Origin: Psychrosphaera sp. F3M07
Lineage (GTDB): Bacteria > Pseudomonadota > Gammaproteobacteria > Enterobacterales > Alteromonadaceae
Direction of reading: 5' to 3'
Assembly: GCF_018860345.1 (NCBI RefSeq)
Contig: NZ_JAHKPJ010000020.1
Span: forward strand, 230,550-294,549
DNA: 64,000 nt
Shown: positions 8,929 through 18,708 of the stretch, one piece after another
How the letters are laid out: each line of letters starts with the position of its first letter
Numbering within the stretch: the stretch's first letter is position 1
Position numbers and translations under genes: made by a program
Notes under the pieces: model-generated
Told to the model about the DNA's origin: nothing
What the model saw: the letters and a program-made list of their open reading frames with translations, nothing else
The model's database searches: none

Positions 8929-9825
8929 ATGGATAGACTCACTGCTGCGCAAGTTTTTGTTGATGTTGCCAATTCAGGTAGTTTTACCGCAACGGCTGAA
9001 CGCTTAGATATGTCCAGACCTATGGTTACTCGTTATATTGAAACCATTGAAGCTTGGTTTGGTGCGAGGTTACTACACCGGACAACACGGAAAGTCACTT
9101 TAACCACAATAGGTCAACAGTGCTTGGAAGATGTTGAGTTATGGATATCGGTTGCACAGAAAATTGTATCTAGTATTGAATCACCAACTGAATTGTCTGG
9201 CTCTATAAGGTTGGCGACAAGTATGTCTTTTGCTCATACTCAATTAATGGCTGCAATTACTGCGTTCATGTCAAAACACCCTAAGGTCTCGATTGATATT
9301 GATTTACAAGATAATGCCATTGATTTAGTAAAGAGCAGAATTGATTTAGCCATTAGAATAGCATCTAGCCCTGACCAATCACTAATTGGTAAACCTATTG
9401 GAGTGTGTCGCTCCGTGCTGGTAGCCAGTAAAGAATATTTAGATAAGTCGCCTCCTATTAAAGAGCCAGAAGATCTGAGCGAACATCAATGCCTTAGTTA
9501 TACTAACTTTGAGCGTAATATTTGGCACCTGCAAAGAGGCAAAGAACACAGATCAATACATGTAAATTGCCAATTAACCGCTAACGAAGCAACCGCGTTA
9601 TTTCAAGCTGTGTTGTGTGGTTCCGGCATATCCATGCAGCCGACATATATGGTAAATAAAACAATTAATGAAGGTGGTTTAATTCATGTTTTACCTGATT
9701 GGAAACCAAACGACATGTATATCTATGCTTTATATTCATCAAGAAAGTTTTTGTCGCCTACGGTCCGCGCCTTAATTGATTTTCTTAGTGATTATTTTGA
9801 TAAACACGATTGGGATCATGAATAA
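8929..9825 (+). CDS. LysR-family transcriptional regulator
   Basis: A 298-aa LysR regulator. The N-terminal winged helix-turn-helix is clear (A-A-Q-V-F-V-D-V-A-N-S-G-S-F-T-A-T-A-E-R-L-D-M-S-R-P), followed by R-L-L-H-R-T-T-R. The periplasmic-binding-protein-like effector domain runs from about residue 90 (L-S-G-S-I-R-L-A-T). The frame could begin at a TTG at 8905, but the ATG at 8929 matches the usual LysR start. The gene is divergent from the MBL/DsbA pair with about 108 bp between starts, so it is the likely regulator of that pair. The effector is unknown. Confidence 0.9.
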   Translation: MDRLTAAQVFVDVANSGSFTATAERLDMSRPMVTRYIETIEAWFGARLLHRTTRKVTLTTIGQQCLEDVELWISVAQKIVSSIESPTELSGSIRLATSMSFAHTQLMAAITAFMSKHPKVSIDIDLQDNAIDLVKSRIDLAIRIASSPDQSLIGKPIGVCRSVLVASKEYLDKSPPIKEPEDLSEHQCLSYTNFERNIWHLQRGKEHRSIHVNCQLTANEATALFQAVLCGSGISMQPTYMVNKTINEGGLIHVLPDWKPNDMYIYALYSSRKFLSPTVRALIDFLSDYFDKHDWDHE

Positions 9826-9917
9826 ACTTATTATTTGATAACAATAAAATATTTTCTATACCCGTCAAAATTATTAATGTAAGTTGTGGTTTTATAATCA
9901 GTGAACAAGGAAGTGCT

Positions 9918-10373
9918 ATGAAAACAATACTATTTTTACTGGCGTTATTTAGCGTCTCGGCTTATGCAACAACCGCCAAACAAGCTTGTGATGAACTCAA
10001 ACCGGTAGTAAAAGATCTGCAAGCTCAAGCTCCAATGGATATAGATTACGTGACGACTCTGACCGGCGTTCAAGTGTTTTATGTTTCTAATATTTGCATT
10101 TTAAATTATAGCTATGTACTGAAAACAACTAAATTTTTAGACGATATGGCAAAACAAAACGAGCTGTCTATTGATGACAATTTAGCTTTTTTGAAAACCG
10201 AGGACGGTGTAGCCGCTTTGCAGGAGTCGTTTAACGATATCGCTAAAAACTCAGCTAATACCAACTTTAAAGACTTCAAAGAAATTAAAGGCATGCATAT
10301 TTTATATAGCTACAGCTTTGACGACACCGAAGTTCCAAGTATCAGAGCAACAGTAATGGAAAACGAGTTATAA
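9918..10373 (+). CDS. Hypothetical secreted protein
   Basis: 151 aa with a clear signal peptide (residues 1-17, ending A-Y-A-T) and no family I recognise. Two cysteines (C-D-E-L near 24 and N-I-C-I-L near 60) could form a disulfide in the periplasm. The rest looks alpha/beta. An A-A-G-G-A-like purine run lies just before the ATG. It stands alone between a LysR gene and a convergent membrane protein gene. Confidence 0.7.
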   Translation: MKTILFLLALFSVSAYATTAKQACDELKPVVKDLQAQAPMDIDYVTTLTGVQVFYVSNICILNYSYVLKTTKFLDDMAKQNELSIDDNLAFLKTEDGVAALQESFNDIAKNSANTNFKDFKEIKGMHILYSYSFDDTEVPSIRATVMENEL

Positions 10374-10387
10374 AACACTATTAGCTA

Positions 10388-10735
10388 CTACAAATCATCC
10401 CATTTACTTAAGCCATTTTTTGAGGCGCTTTTTTTATAATAAAGCGCCATTATCAAACCAAACAATACACCACTGACAATACTTGTCGTCACCACATTGA
10501 AGATAGGTAAACGTTGTGTACTCCAAGTAGTAAACCACATTAACAGCCCCCAAATGAGTCCGAAAAATATTGCTGAAAAAGCAAAGTTATTAATAAAGCT
10601 ATTGTAATGCACGGGTCTAATTTTGAGCCCTAACTTTCTTAACAGGATAAATATTGGCGGATTATAGTTAGACTCGCGCATACCTGTGTTTGCTAATTCC
10701 GCTTGGGCTTTTTCTAGTTTTGATTGATATGACAT
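10388..10735 (-). CDS. Small membrane protein, DUF6404-like
   Basis: 115 aa from the chosen ATG. The soluble N-terminus (about 1-45) has the N-Y-N-P-P pattern and a conserved R-K-L-G-L segment. Two membrane helices follow (about 51-68 and 78-95), then a Lys-rich cytoplasmic tail. The layout resembles DUF6404 proteins of marine gammaproteobacteria, whose role is unknown. The open frame reaches 10840, inside the neighbouring protease gene, but the ATG at 10735 has GAGAT upstream and gives the family-like N-terminus. Confidence 0.65.
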   Translation of the reverse strand: MSYQSKLEKAQAELANTGMRESNYNPPIFILLRKLGLKIRPVHYNSFINNFAFSAIFFGLIWGLLMWFTTWSTQRLPIFNVVTTSIVSGVLFGLIMALYYKKSASKNGLSKWDDL

Positions 10736-10805
10736 TTGGGATCTCGTTACTTTAAATGTGAAAAAGGGACAAGCTATGCTTATCCCTTTGTATATTAATC
10801 CACAA

Positions 10806-13673
10806 TTAGTTAACTGGGTTACCAGCAGTATCCAATACAATGGCTTTGCCTAAACCAAGTTCATTTACTCGTTCAAGCTGTGTTGCTGCATCACCCACAA
10901 TTAGATAAATCATCTTGTCAGGGTTCATGTATTTAGCAACGGTTTGCTGTGCTTGTTCTATGGTCATATTAGCTAATGTTGCTTGTTGTTTAGCGACATA
11001 ATCTTTAGGTAAGTCGTAGCTGCTAATGTTTTGTAATACACCCATTAGGCTGTCTGTAGTCTCAAATGCGCGGGCGTTTGAGCGTGATAAGACTGACTTG
11101 GTATTGGTCAAAGCTTCTTCGTCAAAACCTTGGTTGTAATTAGTCATTATTTCTCTAAACGTTTGTAAAGATTCTAATGTCACATTTGAACGTACACTTG
11201 AACTTGCCGTGAATACACCCCCTAAGTTTTTACGATTTACACCAGAATATGCACCATAGGTATAGCCTTTTTGCAGGCGTAATATTTGGAATAACTGACC
11301 TGAGAAACTGCCACCTAAGTTATGATTAACAGCAACCAGAGGATAATAATCATCTGAATTTGCAACCATAGCGCGAGCCCCAATTTTAATGAACGACTGT
11401 TTAGCCCCCGGTACATCTACAAAGTAAACTTGGGCTTTTTCATTAAGCGTTGCAGCGGTCGTTGCTGGTAATTGAACATCACCGGCTTTTAACGTTTTAG
11501 CTAACGGAGCTAAGCTTGCGGTTACTTGTTGTTGGGCTACGTCACCTGCAACATGAACACTGGTTAAGTTAGCTACTATGTTATTGTTGTAAAACGCTTT
11601 AACGTCATCCAAGGTTATATTGTTCACGCTTTCCACTGTGCCGGAAATAGGCGTAGACAACATGTTTTCGTCACCATACATTAATTTGTTATACACAATG
11701 TTAGAGATAGCGCCTGGATTACCTTGAGCTTGTTGAATTTGTGCAATTGTTTCGTTTTTAATACGTGTCCATTCTGACTCGTCCCAACGTGGTTGCAATA
11801 ACATCTCTTGCGCTAACGCCATCACTTCTGTGAAGTTAGCCGCTAACGTATTACCGGTTAAAGTTAAATATTCATCACTGGTTGTGAAACGAATGTCTGC
11901 CCCTAACTCACCTAAGGCTTTTTCAAGCTGTTGCGGCGTTTTCGTTGCAGTGCCTTCCATCATCATGCTTGTGACTAAATTAGCGGTACCCACTTTGTCT
12001 TTCGTGTCTAAAGCATGACCACCTAAAATACGGATAGAGAAGGAAACTAACGGTAACTCAGTATGTTCAATACCTAAAACTTGCACACCATTGTCTAATT
12101 TAGATGTCCAAACATCAGGTAAAGTAATTGTCGGTGACTTACCAAACTTAGGTTTTACTGAACGGTCAAATGCAGACTTAGTTTCAGCTACTGGCGGTAA
12201 TGCTTCCGTTGATTCCATCCCAAGGTTTTGTTCTGCACCTTGAACTACTTGTTCTTCAACAACGTCCGCTTTGGTTGCATCACTTAACGCCAGTTCTTTT
12301 TGCCCTTTTGGCACAAAGCTAGTAGCAACATAATTTTTACCATTTATGTATTTATTAAATACATTCATGATGTCGTCACGAGTCACGCTTTTGTAACGCT
12401 CAATTTCTGTTGTGATTAAGTTTGGATCACCAGCAAACTCATTGTATGTCGCTAATGAAGAGGCTTTATTAAAGACGCTGGTTAGGTTGTTATAAAATGC
12501 TTTTTCTTGGCGCGTAATAATTCGAGCAAGCTGTTCGTCGCTAAAACCTTCTTTTGCAAAACGGGTTAATGCTTTATCCAAACTGGCTTTTACATCGTCT
12601 AATTTTGTACCGTTAAAGGCTCTAGCACTGATACCAAAGGTACCCGCAATTTCACCGATATACGCATACGCACTGACCGACGGCGCTAACTTATCTTGTT
12701 CTACTATAGTTTGGTAAAGCACACTGTCTTTGCCATCGTTTAGTACTTCTGCCAATAACTCTAATGCATAAGCATCTGCTTGATATTGCTCAACTGCTGG
12801 AAAAGTAACGGTTAATTCAGGTAATTGTGCAAAGTTATCTTCATGATACAAAGACACACTTTGCGCTAATTTTGCAGGCATTGGCGGTAATGCCTCTACT
12901 TCTGGCTGAGGTTGTAACTCACCAAAGTATTTTTCAATCCACTCTTTGGTTTGTACACCTTCAAAATCACCGGCTAAAACCAGTGTTGCGTTATTTACGC
13001 CATACCACTTTTGATAGAAGTCACGCACATCTTGTAAGGTGGCGTTTTGTAAGTCTTCTAAACTACCAATAACACTCCAGCTATATGGATGACCTTCTGG
13101 ATACATAGCTTCCATAACAACTGAATTTGTATGGCCATAAGGTCTGTTGTCTACGCTTTGGCGCTTTTCATTTTTAACAACTTGTTTTTCGTTTTCCAAG
13201 CCTTCTTTGGTCACGGTATTGATGAAGTAACCCATACGGTCAGACTCCATCCATAAGATTTGTTCTAAGCCATCATTTGGAACGACTTCATAATAAATAG
13301 TCCCGTCTTGCCAAGTACCACCATTTAGAGTGCCCCCCATATTGCCGATGTTTTGGATAAACTTACCAGCTCCAACATTGGTGGAGTTTTGGAACAGCAT
13401 ATGTTCAAAAAAGTGCGCAAAACCCGTTTTACCAGGCAGTTCACGATTTGAACCAACATGATAAACAATCGCAACGGCAACAACTGGGTCTGACTTATCT
13501 TGGTGTAAAACCACATCAAGGCCATTTTTAAGTTGATACTTTTCTATGTTAAGCGCTTTGCTTTCTTTGGTTGAGCTTGTAGTAGGAGTTGATGATTCTG
13601 GGTTGGTGCAAGCTGTCATAGTGACGGCAATAGCGACCATAGTTAAAACACGCTTTATAGATTTCACGAGCAT
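10806..13673 (-). CDS. M16-family zinc metalloprotease lipoprotein (first of two)
   Basis: A large pitrilysin-type peptidase of 955 aa, probably anchored to an envelope membrane: the signal peptide ends M-T-A-C with the lipidated Cys22. The inverted zinc motif H-F-F-E-H is at 87-91, with the downstream glutamate helix (L-E-N-E-K-Q-V-V-K-N-E). The second, inactive M16 half starts near residue 520 (V-W-T-S-K-L-D-N-G-V-Q-V) and carries the R/Y substrate-binding pattern (L-R-L-Q-K-G-Y-T-Y-G-A-Y-S-G). The family degrades peptides inside a closed clam-shell chamber. A second gene of the same design lies at 28778..31630 on the other strand. Confidence 0.93.
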   Translation of the reverse strand: MLVKSIKRVLTMVAIAVTMTACTNPESSTPTTSSTKESKALNIEKYQLKNGLDVVLHQDKSDPVVAVAIVYHVGSNRELPGKTGFAHFFEHMLFQNSTNVGAGKFIQNIGNMGGTLNGGTWQDGTIYYEVVPNDGLEQILWMESDRMGYFINTVTKEGLENEKQVVKNEKRQSVDNRPYGHTNSVVMEAMYPEGHPYSWSVIGSLEDLQNATLQDVRDFYQKWYGVNNATLVLAGDFEGVQTKEWIEKYFGELQPQPEVEALPPMPAKLAQSVSLYHEDNFAQLPELTVTFPAVEQYQADAYALELLAEVLNDGKDSVLYQTIVEQDKLAPSVSAYAYIGEIAGTFGISARAFNGTKLDDVKASLDKALTRFAKEGFSDEQLARIITRQEKAFYNNLTSVFNKASSLATYNEFAGDPNLITTEIERYKSVTRDDIMNVFNKYINGKNYVATSFVPKGQKELALSDATKADVVEEQVVQGAEQNLGMESTEALPPVAETKSAFDRSVKPKFGKSPTITLPDVWTSKLDNGVQVLGIEHTELPLVSFSIRILGGHALDTKDKVGTANLVTSMMMEGTATKTPQQLEKALGELGADIRFTTSDEYLTLTGNTLAANFTEVMALAQEMLLQPRWDESEWTRIKNETIAQIQQAQGNPGAISNIVYNKLMYGDENMLSTPISGTVESVNNITLDDVKAFYNNNIVANLTSVHVAGDVAQQQVTASLAPLAKTLKAGDVQLPATTAATLNEKAQVYFVDVPGAKQSFIKIGARAMVANSDDYYPLVAVNHNLGGSFSGQLFQILRLQKGYTYGAYSGVNRKNLGGVFTASSSVRSNVTLESLQTFREIMTNYNQGFDEEALTNTKSVLSRSNARAFETTDSLMGVLQNISSYDLPKDYVAKQQATLANMTIEQAQQTVAKYMNPDKMIYLIVGDAATQLERVNELGLGKAIVLDTAGNPVN

Positions 13674-13860
13674 CCCTTATTTTGAAATTGCAGTTTTGAA
13701 ATTGCGATTATTGTAATTTGCGAATTATTGAAGCTGACTGACATACATTAGTCGTTTTATTCTTATTATCCGTACCACTTTAAAAGTATGCATCAACAAA
13801 AACAATAAATTAGTTTAAAAAGAATCTAACAAGAGGTGTGGAGATTATCTTACTTAAGGG

Positions 13861-14316
13861 TTAAGAAATGACGTCGAGTAACTTATCTATTTCAAGTTCT
13901 GAATAAACTTGGATCCCGTTTTTACTTAGTAATTCCGCGGTAACACCTTGACCGGCAATTAACGTTTTATCAAATTGACCATTATATATTTGATGATTAC
14001 CACAGCTTGGGCTTTTTGCTTTTAATAAGGCAATCTTAATATTGTGTTGCTGACAAAGCGTTAATGCTTTTTGCGCACCAAGTTCAAACTCAGTGGTTAC
14101 ATCTTGTCCGTTAACGGTCATGATCTTGTCTTGTTGTCGCTCAGCGGGGTCTCTTGGTGTAGGTAAACCTCCCGCTTGTTCAGGGCAAATGATAACGAGG
14201 CGATTTTGCTGCTGTAATTTTTGTAACCATGTTATTTCTTTCAGAGGCACACTTTTACCGTCGTATCTTACCGGATAACCCAATAAACATGCTGACACTA
14301 ACACTTTGTCTGTCAT
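13861..14316 (-). CDS. DUF523 family protein
   Basis: 151 aa, the normal size for DUF523. The family signature cysteines are present: S-A-C-L-L-G near 8-13, I-C-P-E-Q-A-G-G-L-P-T-P-R near 59-71 and K-S-P-S-C-G near 104-109. The conserved Cys set suggests metal or Fe-S binding, but no biochemical function is settled. It is divergent from glmU. Confidence 0.88.
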   Translation of the reverse strand: MTDKVLVSACLLGYPVRYDGKSVPLKEITWLQKLQQQNRLVIICPEQAGGLPTPRDPAERQQDKIMTVNGQDVTTEFELGAQKALTLCQQHNIKIALLKAKSPSCGNHQIYNGQFDKTLIAGQGVTAELLSKNGIQVYSELEIDKLLDVIS

Positions 14317-14398
14317 AACCCACTCTATTTGTTATTTATAAAAAAAGGACTGAACATTTTACCAACAGCCTTTATAATACCTCTGATTTTAAAAGGAT

Positions 14399-15769
14399 AT
14401 GAGAAAAATAATGAGTTTATCTGTTGTAATTTTAGCTGCCGGTAAAGGCACACGTATGAGATCTAGCTTACCTAAGGTATTACACCCTGTAGCTCACAAA
14501 CCTATGGTGCAACATGTAATCGATGCGGCCACAGAATTGCAGTCAGAAAACATCAGCTTAGTGTATGGTCACGGCGGTGAACAACTGCAACAAGTATTAA
14601 GCCATAATAAAGTGCATTGGGCATTACAAGCTGAGCAATTAGGCACAGGTCATGCGGTAAAAGTCGCCGATGAATATATGCCAGATTCAGACACTATTCT
14701 TATTTTGTACGGTGACGTACCGCTTATTCAAACCTCGACATTAGAACGTTTATTAGCGGTAAAACCTGAACAAGGCATTGCTTTGTTAACGGTTAAACTA
14801 GATAACCCAACCGGTTATGGCCGAATTGTCCGTGAAAATGGCAAAGTGGTTGGTATCGTTGAACAAAAAGACGCTAACCCAGAACAGTTACAAATTGATG
14901 AAGTTAATACAGGCATCATGGCGGTGAACGGCAACTTACTAAAACAGTGGTTATCCAACTTATCCAGCGACAACGCGCAAGGTGAATATTATTTAACTGA
15001 TGTGATCGCTATGGCGCACAACGCCGGTTTTGCAATTGAAACTGCACATCCTGAAACGGGAATTGAAGTAGAAGGGGCTAATAACCGCGTTCAATTAGCG
15101 ACGTTAGAGCGTGAATATCAACGTCGTGCGGTTGAAACCTTAATGTTATCAGGTGCGTCAATGCGTGATCCTGCACGAGTTGATGTAAGAGGCAATGTAA
15201 CCGTTGGACAAGATGTTGAAGTAGACGTCAACGTTATCTTTGAAGGCACCGTTGTGATTGGCAACAATGTAAAAATTGGTCCTAACAACGTACTTAAAGA
15301 TTGCACTATTGGTGACGGCGCCGTCATTGAAGCGAATTGTTTAATCGATCAAGCGCAAGTGGGTGAATTAGCTCAAATTGGCCCTTTTGCTCGCTTACGT
15401 CCAGCCGCCATTGTTGGCAATAATGCGAAAGTCGGCAACTTTGTTGAAATGAAAAAATCCACCTTAGGTGAAGGGTCAAAAGCTAATCACTTCTCTTATT
15501 TAGGTGATGCCATTATCGGACGAGGCGTTAACATAGGTGCTGGCGTGATCACGGCAAACTATGATGGTGTAAATAAGTTTAAAACCGAAATCAAAGACAA
15601 TGCATTTATTGGCACTAACTCAACATTAGTAGCGCCTATTTGCATTGAAGAAAATGGCTTTGTGGCAGCAGGCTCAACCGTCACCAAAGGCGTTGGTGAA
15701 AATGGATTAGCTATAGCTCGTGGTAAACAACGTAATATCGAAGGGTGGAAACGCCCAACTAAAGATTAG
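14399..15769 (+). CDS. glmU: Bifunctional UDP-N-acetylglucosamine pyrophosphorylase / glucosamine-1-phosphate N-acetyltransferase
   Basis: GlmU makes UDP-GlcNAc for peptidoglycan and lipopolysaccharide. It acetylates GlcN-1-P with its C-terminal domain and joins UMP with its N-terminal domain. The length of 456 aa matches E. coli. The nucleotidyltransferase signature L-A-A-G-K-G-T-R-M with downstream P-K-V-L-H is at residues 11-26. The left-handed beta-helix of hexapeptide repeats runs from about 255, with acetyltransferase residues in H-F-S-Y-L-G-D and N-Y-D-G-V-N-K. Two starts are possible: the ATG at 14399 has AAGGAT too close, while the one at 14411 has GAG seven bases upstream. Confidence 0.97.
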   Translation: MRKIMSLSVVILAAGKGTRMRSSLPKVLHPVAHKPMVQHVIDAATELQSENISLVYGHGGEQLQQVLSHNKVHWALQAEQLGTGHAVKVADEYMPDSDTILILYGDVPLIQTSTLERLLAVKPEQGIALLTVKLDNPTGYGRIVRENGKVVGIVEQKDANPEQLQIDEVNTGIMAVNGNLLKQWLSNLSSDNAQGEYYLTDVIAMAHNAGFAIETAHPETGIEVEGANNRVQLATLEREYQRRAVETLMLSGASMRDPARVDVRGNVTVGQDVEVDVNVIFEGTVVIGNNVKIGPNNVLKDCTIGDGAVIEANCLIDQAQVGELAQIGPFARLRPAAIVGNNAKVGNFVEMKKSTLGEGSKANHFSYLGDAIIGRGVNIGAGVITANYDGVNKFKTEIKDNAFIGTNSTLVAPICIEENGFVAAGSTVTKGVGENGLAIARGKQRNIEGWKRPTKD

Positions 15770-15798
15770 TGAATAAACACTTCATTGTTCAATAATTT

Positions 15799-15825
15799 AA
15801 AGCGCTGATATATCGGCGCTTTTTG
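15799..15825 (+). terminator. Rho-independent terminator after glmU
   Basis: AAAGCGC (from 15799) pairs with GCGCTTT (to 15822), with a G-T-containing inner extension and a short loop, followed by a run of five T. It sits 30 bp after the glmU stop. Confidence 0.85.
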
Positions 15826-15939
15826 CTTTCAGGCATTACCTTTTCACAATTTACAAAATTTTTTTTATCAAGACTGATAACTTGTTCTACATTTAATTCG
15901 TTGTTGTTTTGTATAAATTATTAAATTTAAGGAAATGTG

Positions 15940-16320
15940 ATGGCGAATAACCCAGTTGGTTGGTTTGAGATATATGTGGATGAAATGGCGAGAGCCAAAG
16001 CTTTTTATGAGTCCGTCTTTAACGTCAGTTTCGAAGTATTGAGCGATCCCACCAATACAGACACTGAAATGTTGGCGTTTCCATCGAATATGGAAGAATA
16101 CGGTGTTTCAGGTGCATTAGTTAAAATGGATGGTTTTTCGGCTGGCGGTAACAGCACCATCATTTATTTTTCATGTGAAGATTGTGCAGTTGAAGAAGCC
16201 AGCGTTGTCGCTGCTGGAGGTAAAATTCAGCAACCTAAAATGGCTATTGGTGAATTTGGTTTCTGTACATTAGCGATAGATACAGAAGGCAATATGATAG
16301 GTTTACATTCAATGGCATAA
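15940..16320 (+). CDS. VOC-superfamily (glyoxalase/bleomycin-resistance-like) protein
   Basis: A 126-aa single VOC domain of the stand-alone type found in small dioxygenase or lyase-like proteins. Visible pattern: V-G-W-F-E-I-Y-V-D-E-M-A-R-A-K-A-F-Y, then a beta-alpha-beta-beta-beta module ending F-C-T-L-A-I-D-T-E-G-N-M-I-G-L-H-S. Asp/Glu/His residues at module ends could bind metal, but the substrate is unknown. AAGG seven bases before the ATG at 15940 is better than the GTG one codon upstream (15937). Confidence 0.88.
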   Translation: MANNPVGWFEIYVDEMARAKAFYESVFNVSFEVLSDPTNTDTEMLAFPSNMEEYGVSGALVKMDGFSAGGNSTIIYFSCEDCAVEEASVVAAGGKIQQPKMAIGEFGFCTLAIDTEGNMIGLHSMA

Positions 16321-16392
16321 CCTTTGGAGCTAAAATATCGATAAGTATCAACTAGTTTGGTACTAAGAAAGATAACTGAATAAATATCATAT

Positions 16393-16425
16393 AAAGCGAG
16401 ACTAGTTGGTTAGTCTCGCTTTTTT
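16393..16425 (+). terminator. Rho-independent terminator after the VOC gene
   Basis: A perfect 12-bp stem (16393-16404 with 16411-16422), a 6-nt loop and a six-base T run. It ends transcription from the VOC gene before the next lipoprotein gene. Confidence 0.88.
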
Positions 16426-16491
16426 CGTTAAGGTAGCCCGCTCTATATCATTACTAATGACATTGCCCTCACTTAATCACGGAAGTTACTC

Positions 16492-17352
16492 ATGAAATAC
16501 TTATTTATTATCGCTGCTTTATTGTTAAGTGGCTGTGCCATTAATATCACGCCAGCTTCATTCATTTATCAAAGTGAAAAAGTTGAACCTCAATTAGATA
16601 TAAAAGCCATAGATGTCAAAATGAGTAACGCTCCATCTAGCGTCTCCAATATCAGTGTAATCACCCAAACTGGTATCACATTAAATGGCATAAAACTGAC
16701 TAAAACAGATGCCATAGTGAATGTGGTTTTATTTGGTGGCAACGGGATGAGAATTAGTGCTTCTGCTGGCATTCTTAACCACTTTGCTTTGATCCCTGCG
16801 AATGTGATTTGGTTTGACTATCAAGGTATGGGCGTTAGTGAAAAAAGTACCGAACTATCAATAGATGCTTTAAAAATCGACGCTTTATCCGTATTCGACT
16901 TCGCTAAAAAGGAGTTCACTGCCCAATTGCCGTTAGTTGTGCATGGGGTATCTATGGGATCTTTAATTGCGGGTTATGTCGCAAGTGAACGACATATTGA
17001 TGGGCTAGTATTAGATGGCGCGATTAGCTCGGTACCAGAGCTGGTTGAGAATTTAATTCCAACTTGGTCTAAATTATTTTCAACCGTCACAGTGTCACCG
17101 GAATTAAGTGATATTAACAATGAAGAGTTAATTGCCCAGTACACTAACCCTTTATTGATCTTAAGTGGTGAAAACGATGAAACCACACCATTGGTTTTTT
17201 CCCAGCAATTATTTAATATATCACCTAGTCTGATTAAATCGATTAAAGTATTGCCTAACACAACACACGCGCAACCAATGAAAAAGTCAGAAACCATAGA
17301 TGCTTATAAAATATTTATTAACAAACTAACCTGCTGTCAGACCGATATGTAA
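16492..17352 (+). CDS. Alpha/beta-hydrolase lipoprotein
   Basis: 286 aa with a lipoprotein signal peptide ending L-S-G-C (lipidated Cys15). The alpha/beta-hydrolase fold is shown by the nucleophile elbow G-V-S-M-G (Ser154), an oxyanion-hole strand V-V-L-F-G-G-N-G-M near 78-86, the acid loop L-S-G-E-N-D-E-T-T-P, and a terminal T-T-H-A-Q catalytic His. It is similar in layout to the BEM46/YfhR-like hydrolases. The substrate is unknown. Being lipidated, it should act in the periplasm. Confidence 0.85.
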   Translation: MKYLFIIAALLLSGCAINITPASFIYQSEKVEPQLDIKAIDVKMSNAPSSVSNISVITQTGITLNGIKLTKTDAIVNVVLFGGNGMRISASAGILNHFALIPANVIWFDYQGMGVSEKSTELSIDALKIDALSVFDFAKKEFTAQLPLVVHGVSMGSLIAGYVASERHIDGLVLDGAISSVPELVENLIPTWSKLFSTVTVSPELSDINNEELIAQYTNPLLILSGENDETTPLVFSQQLFNISPSLIKSIKVLPNTTHAQPMKKSETIDAYKIFINKLTCCQTDM

Positions 17353-17403
17353 TTAACCAATTGCGGTATAAAATATCGACTGGCCACTTTTTAAGGAGTT
17401 TAT

Positions 17404-17817
17404 ATGCTTATTTCAATAGAAACATTAATCAATGCTTCGCTAGAGCAAGTGTGGTCTGCTTGGACGACGCCGAGCGATATTGTGAATTGGAATTTTGCCT
17501 CCGACGATTGGATTTGCCCCAAAGCAGATATTGAACTGGTTGTTGGTGGCAAATTTAATTACCGGATGGAAGCCAAAGACGGTTCATTTGGTTTTGATTT
17601 CGAGGGACGGTTTACCTGTGTTAAACCACATCAACAAATAGAGTATGTGTTAGGCGATGACCGAAAGGTGTTTATTACGTTTACTCAAACTGACCAAGGT
17701 GTGAAGTTAGTTGAGGCTTTTGAAGCTGAAAATGAAAATTCAAATGAACGACAGAGACATGGTTGGTTATCTATCTTAAATAACTTTAAACAACATGTAG
17801 AGCAAACGCGCGTTTAA
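17404..17817 (+). CDS. SRPBCC / AHSA1-like START-fold protein
   Basis: A 137-aa single-domain protein with the AHSA1 (activator of Hsp90 homologue) pattern: [17 protein letters not shown] at 11-27, the G-G-K-F-N-Y-R-M strand, and W-L-S-I-L-N-N-F-K in the C-terminal helix. Such proteins hold hydrophobic ligands in a deep groove; the role is unknown. AAGGAG just before the start supports the ATG. Its stop overlaps the stop of convergent cobA by 4 bp. Confidence 0.85.
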   Translation: MLISIETLINASLEQVWSAWTTPSDIVNWNFASDDWICPKADIELVVGGKFNYRMEAKDGSFGFDFEGRFTCVKPHQQIEYVLGDDRKVFITFTQTDQGVKLVEAFEAENENSNERQRHGWLSILNNFKQHVEQTRV

Positions 17818-18707
17818 GCCGCTTGCTCTTGAGCAATTTGAATGATTTTTGTTAGCTCTTGTTGTGCATCTTGATTGGTTTGGTTGTTAACATCTTGACC
17901 ATTAAGCTCTGAATATAAGTTAACCACTTCTCCCACAATGATCAGCGCAGGGGAGCCAATGTTATGGCTTTGCACGAGCTCATCTAAAGTCGCTAATGTA
18001 CCAATCACAACACGTTGGTCGGGTCTTGTGCCTTTTTCTATAATGGCTACTGGCGTATCAGCAGCACGGCCATGTTTTATCAATTGATGTTTGATTTCAG
18101 GGCTTTGAATGATGCCCATATATATCACTAAGGTTTGATTCGTACTGGCTAATGACTGCCAATTGGTATCTGACTGCGCATTGGCGTCAGTCGACTTTTT
18201 AAGATGACCCGTCACAAACTGTAAAGATTGTGCGTAGTCTCTATGGGTTAATGGGATACCGACCGCAGCAGAACAAGCTGCCGCAGCGGTAATACCAGGA
18301 ACCACCTGATAAGGGATATTATATTTCGCTAATAACTGCGCTTCTTCTCCACCGCGACCATATATATAAGGATCACCGCCTTTTAAACGACAAACCACTT
18401 TGCCTTGGTTGGCTAGATCAACCAGTAGTTGATTTATTTGATCTTGCGGTAAGGTGTGATTACCCGCTTTTTTACCCACAGAAATATATTCTGCATCGGT
18501 ACGACATAAGGTTAATATTTCGTCGGTGATCAAATAATCATAAACAATGACATCTGCCGCTTGCATCACTCGTAACGCTTTGATGGTTAATAAATCAGGA
18601 TCGCCAGGACCTCCTCCAACTAAATACACTCGTGTATTTACGCTAGGCAGGTTAACTTTATTACCAGCATTGCTGTTGAGTGATATAGAAACGGGTGCAT
18701 TGTTCAT
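17814..18707 (-). CDS. cobA: Uroporphyrinogen-III C-methyltransferase (SUMT)
   Basis: This enzyme methylates uroporphyrinogen III twice with S-adenosylmethionine to give precorrin-2, the siroheme precursor. Motifs: [37 protein letters not shown] and V-P-G-I-T-A. The chosen ATG at 18707 has GGAGG eight bases upstream, and this SD is made of the last glycine codons of cysH. The frame also extends to a GTG at 18722. Only the SUMT module is present, so the dehydrogenase/ferrochelatase part of siroheme synthesis must be encoded elsewhere. It is last in the cys operon, consistent with feeding CysI. Confidence 0.93.
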   Translation of the reverse strand: MNNAPVSISLNSNAGNKVNLPSVNTRVYLVGGGPGDPDLLTIKALRVMQAADVIVYDYLITDEILTLCRTDAEYISVGKKAGNHTLPQDQINQLLVDLANQGKVVCRLKGGDPYIYGRGGEEAQLLAKYNIPYQVVPGITAAAACSAAVGIPLTHRDYAQSLQFVTGHLKKSTDANAQSDTNWQSLASTNQTLVIYMGIIQSPEIKHQLIKHGRAADTPVAIIEKGTRPDQRVVIGTLATLDELVQSHNIGSPALIIVGEVVNLYSELNGQDVNNQTNQDAQQELTKIIQIAQEQAA

Positions 18708-18708
18708 T

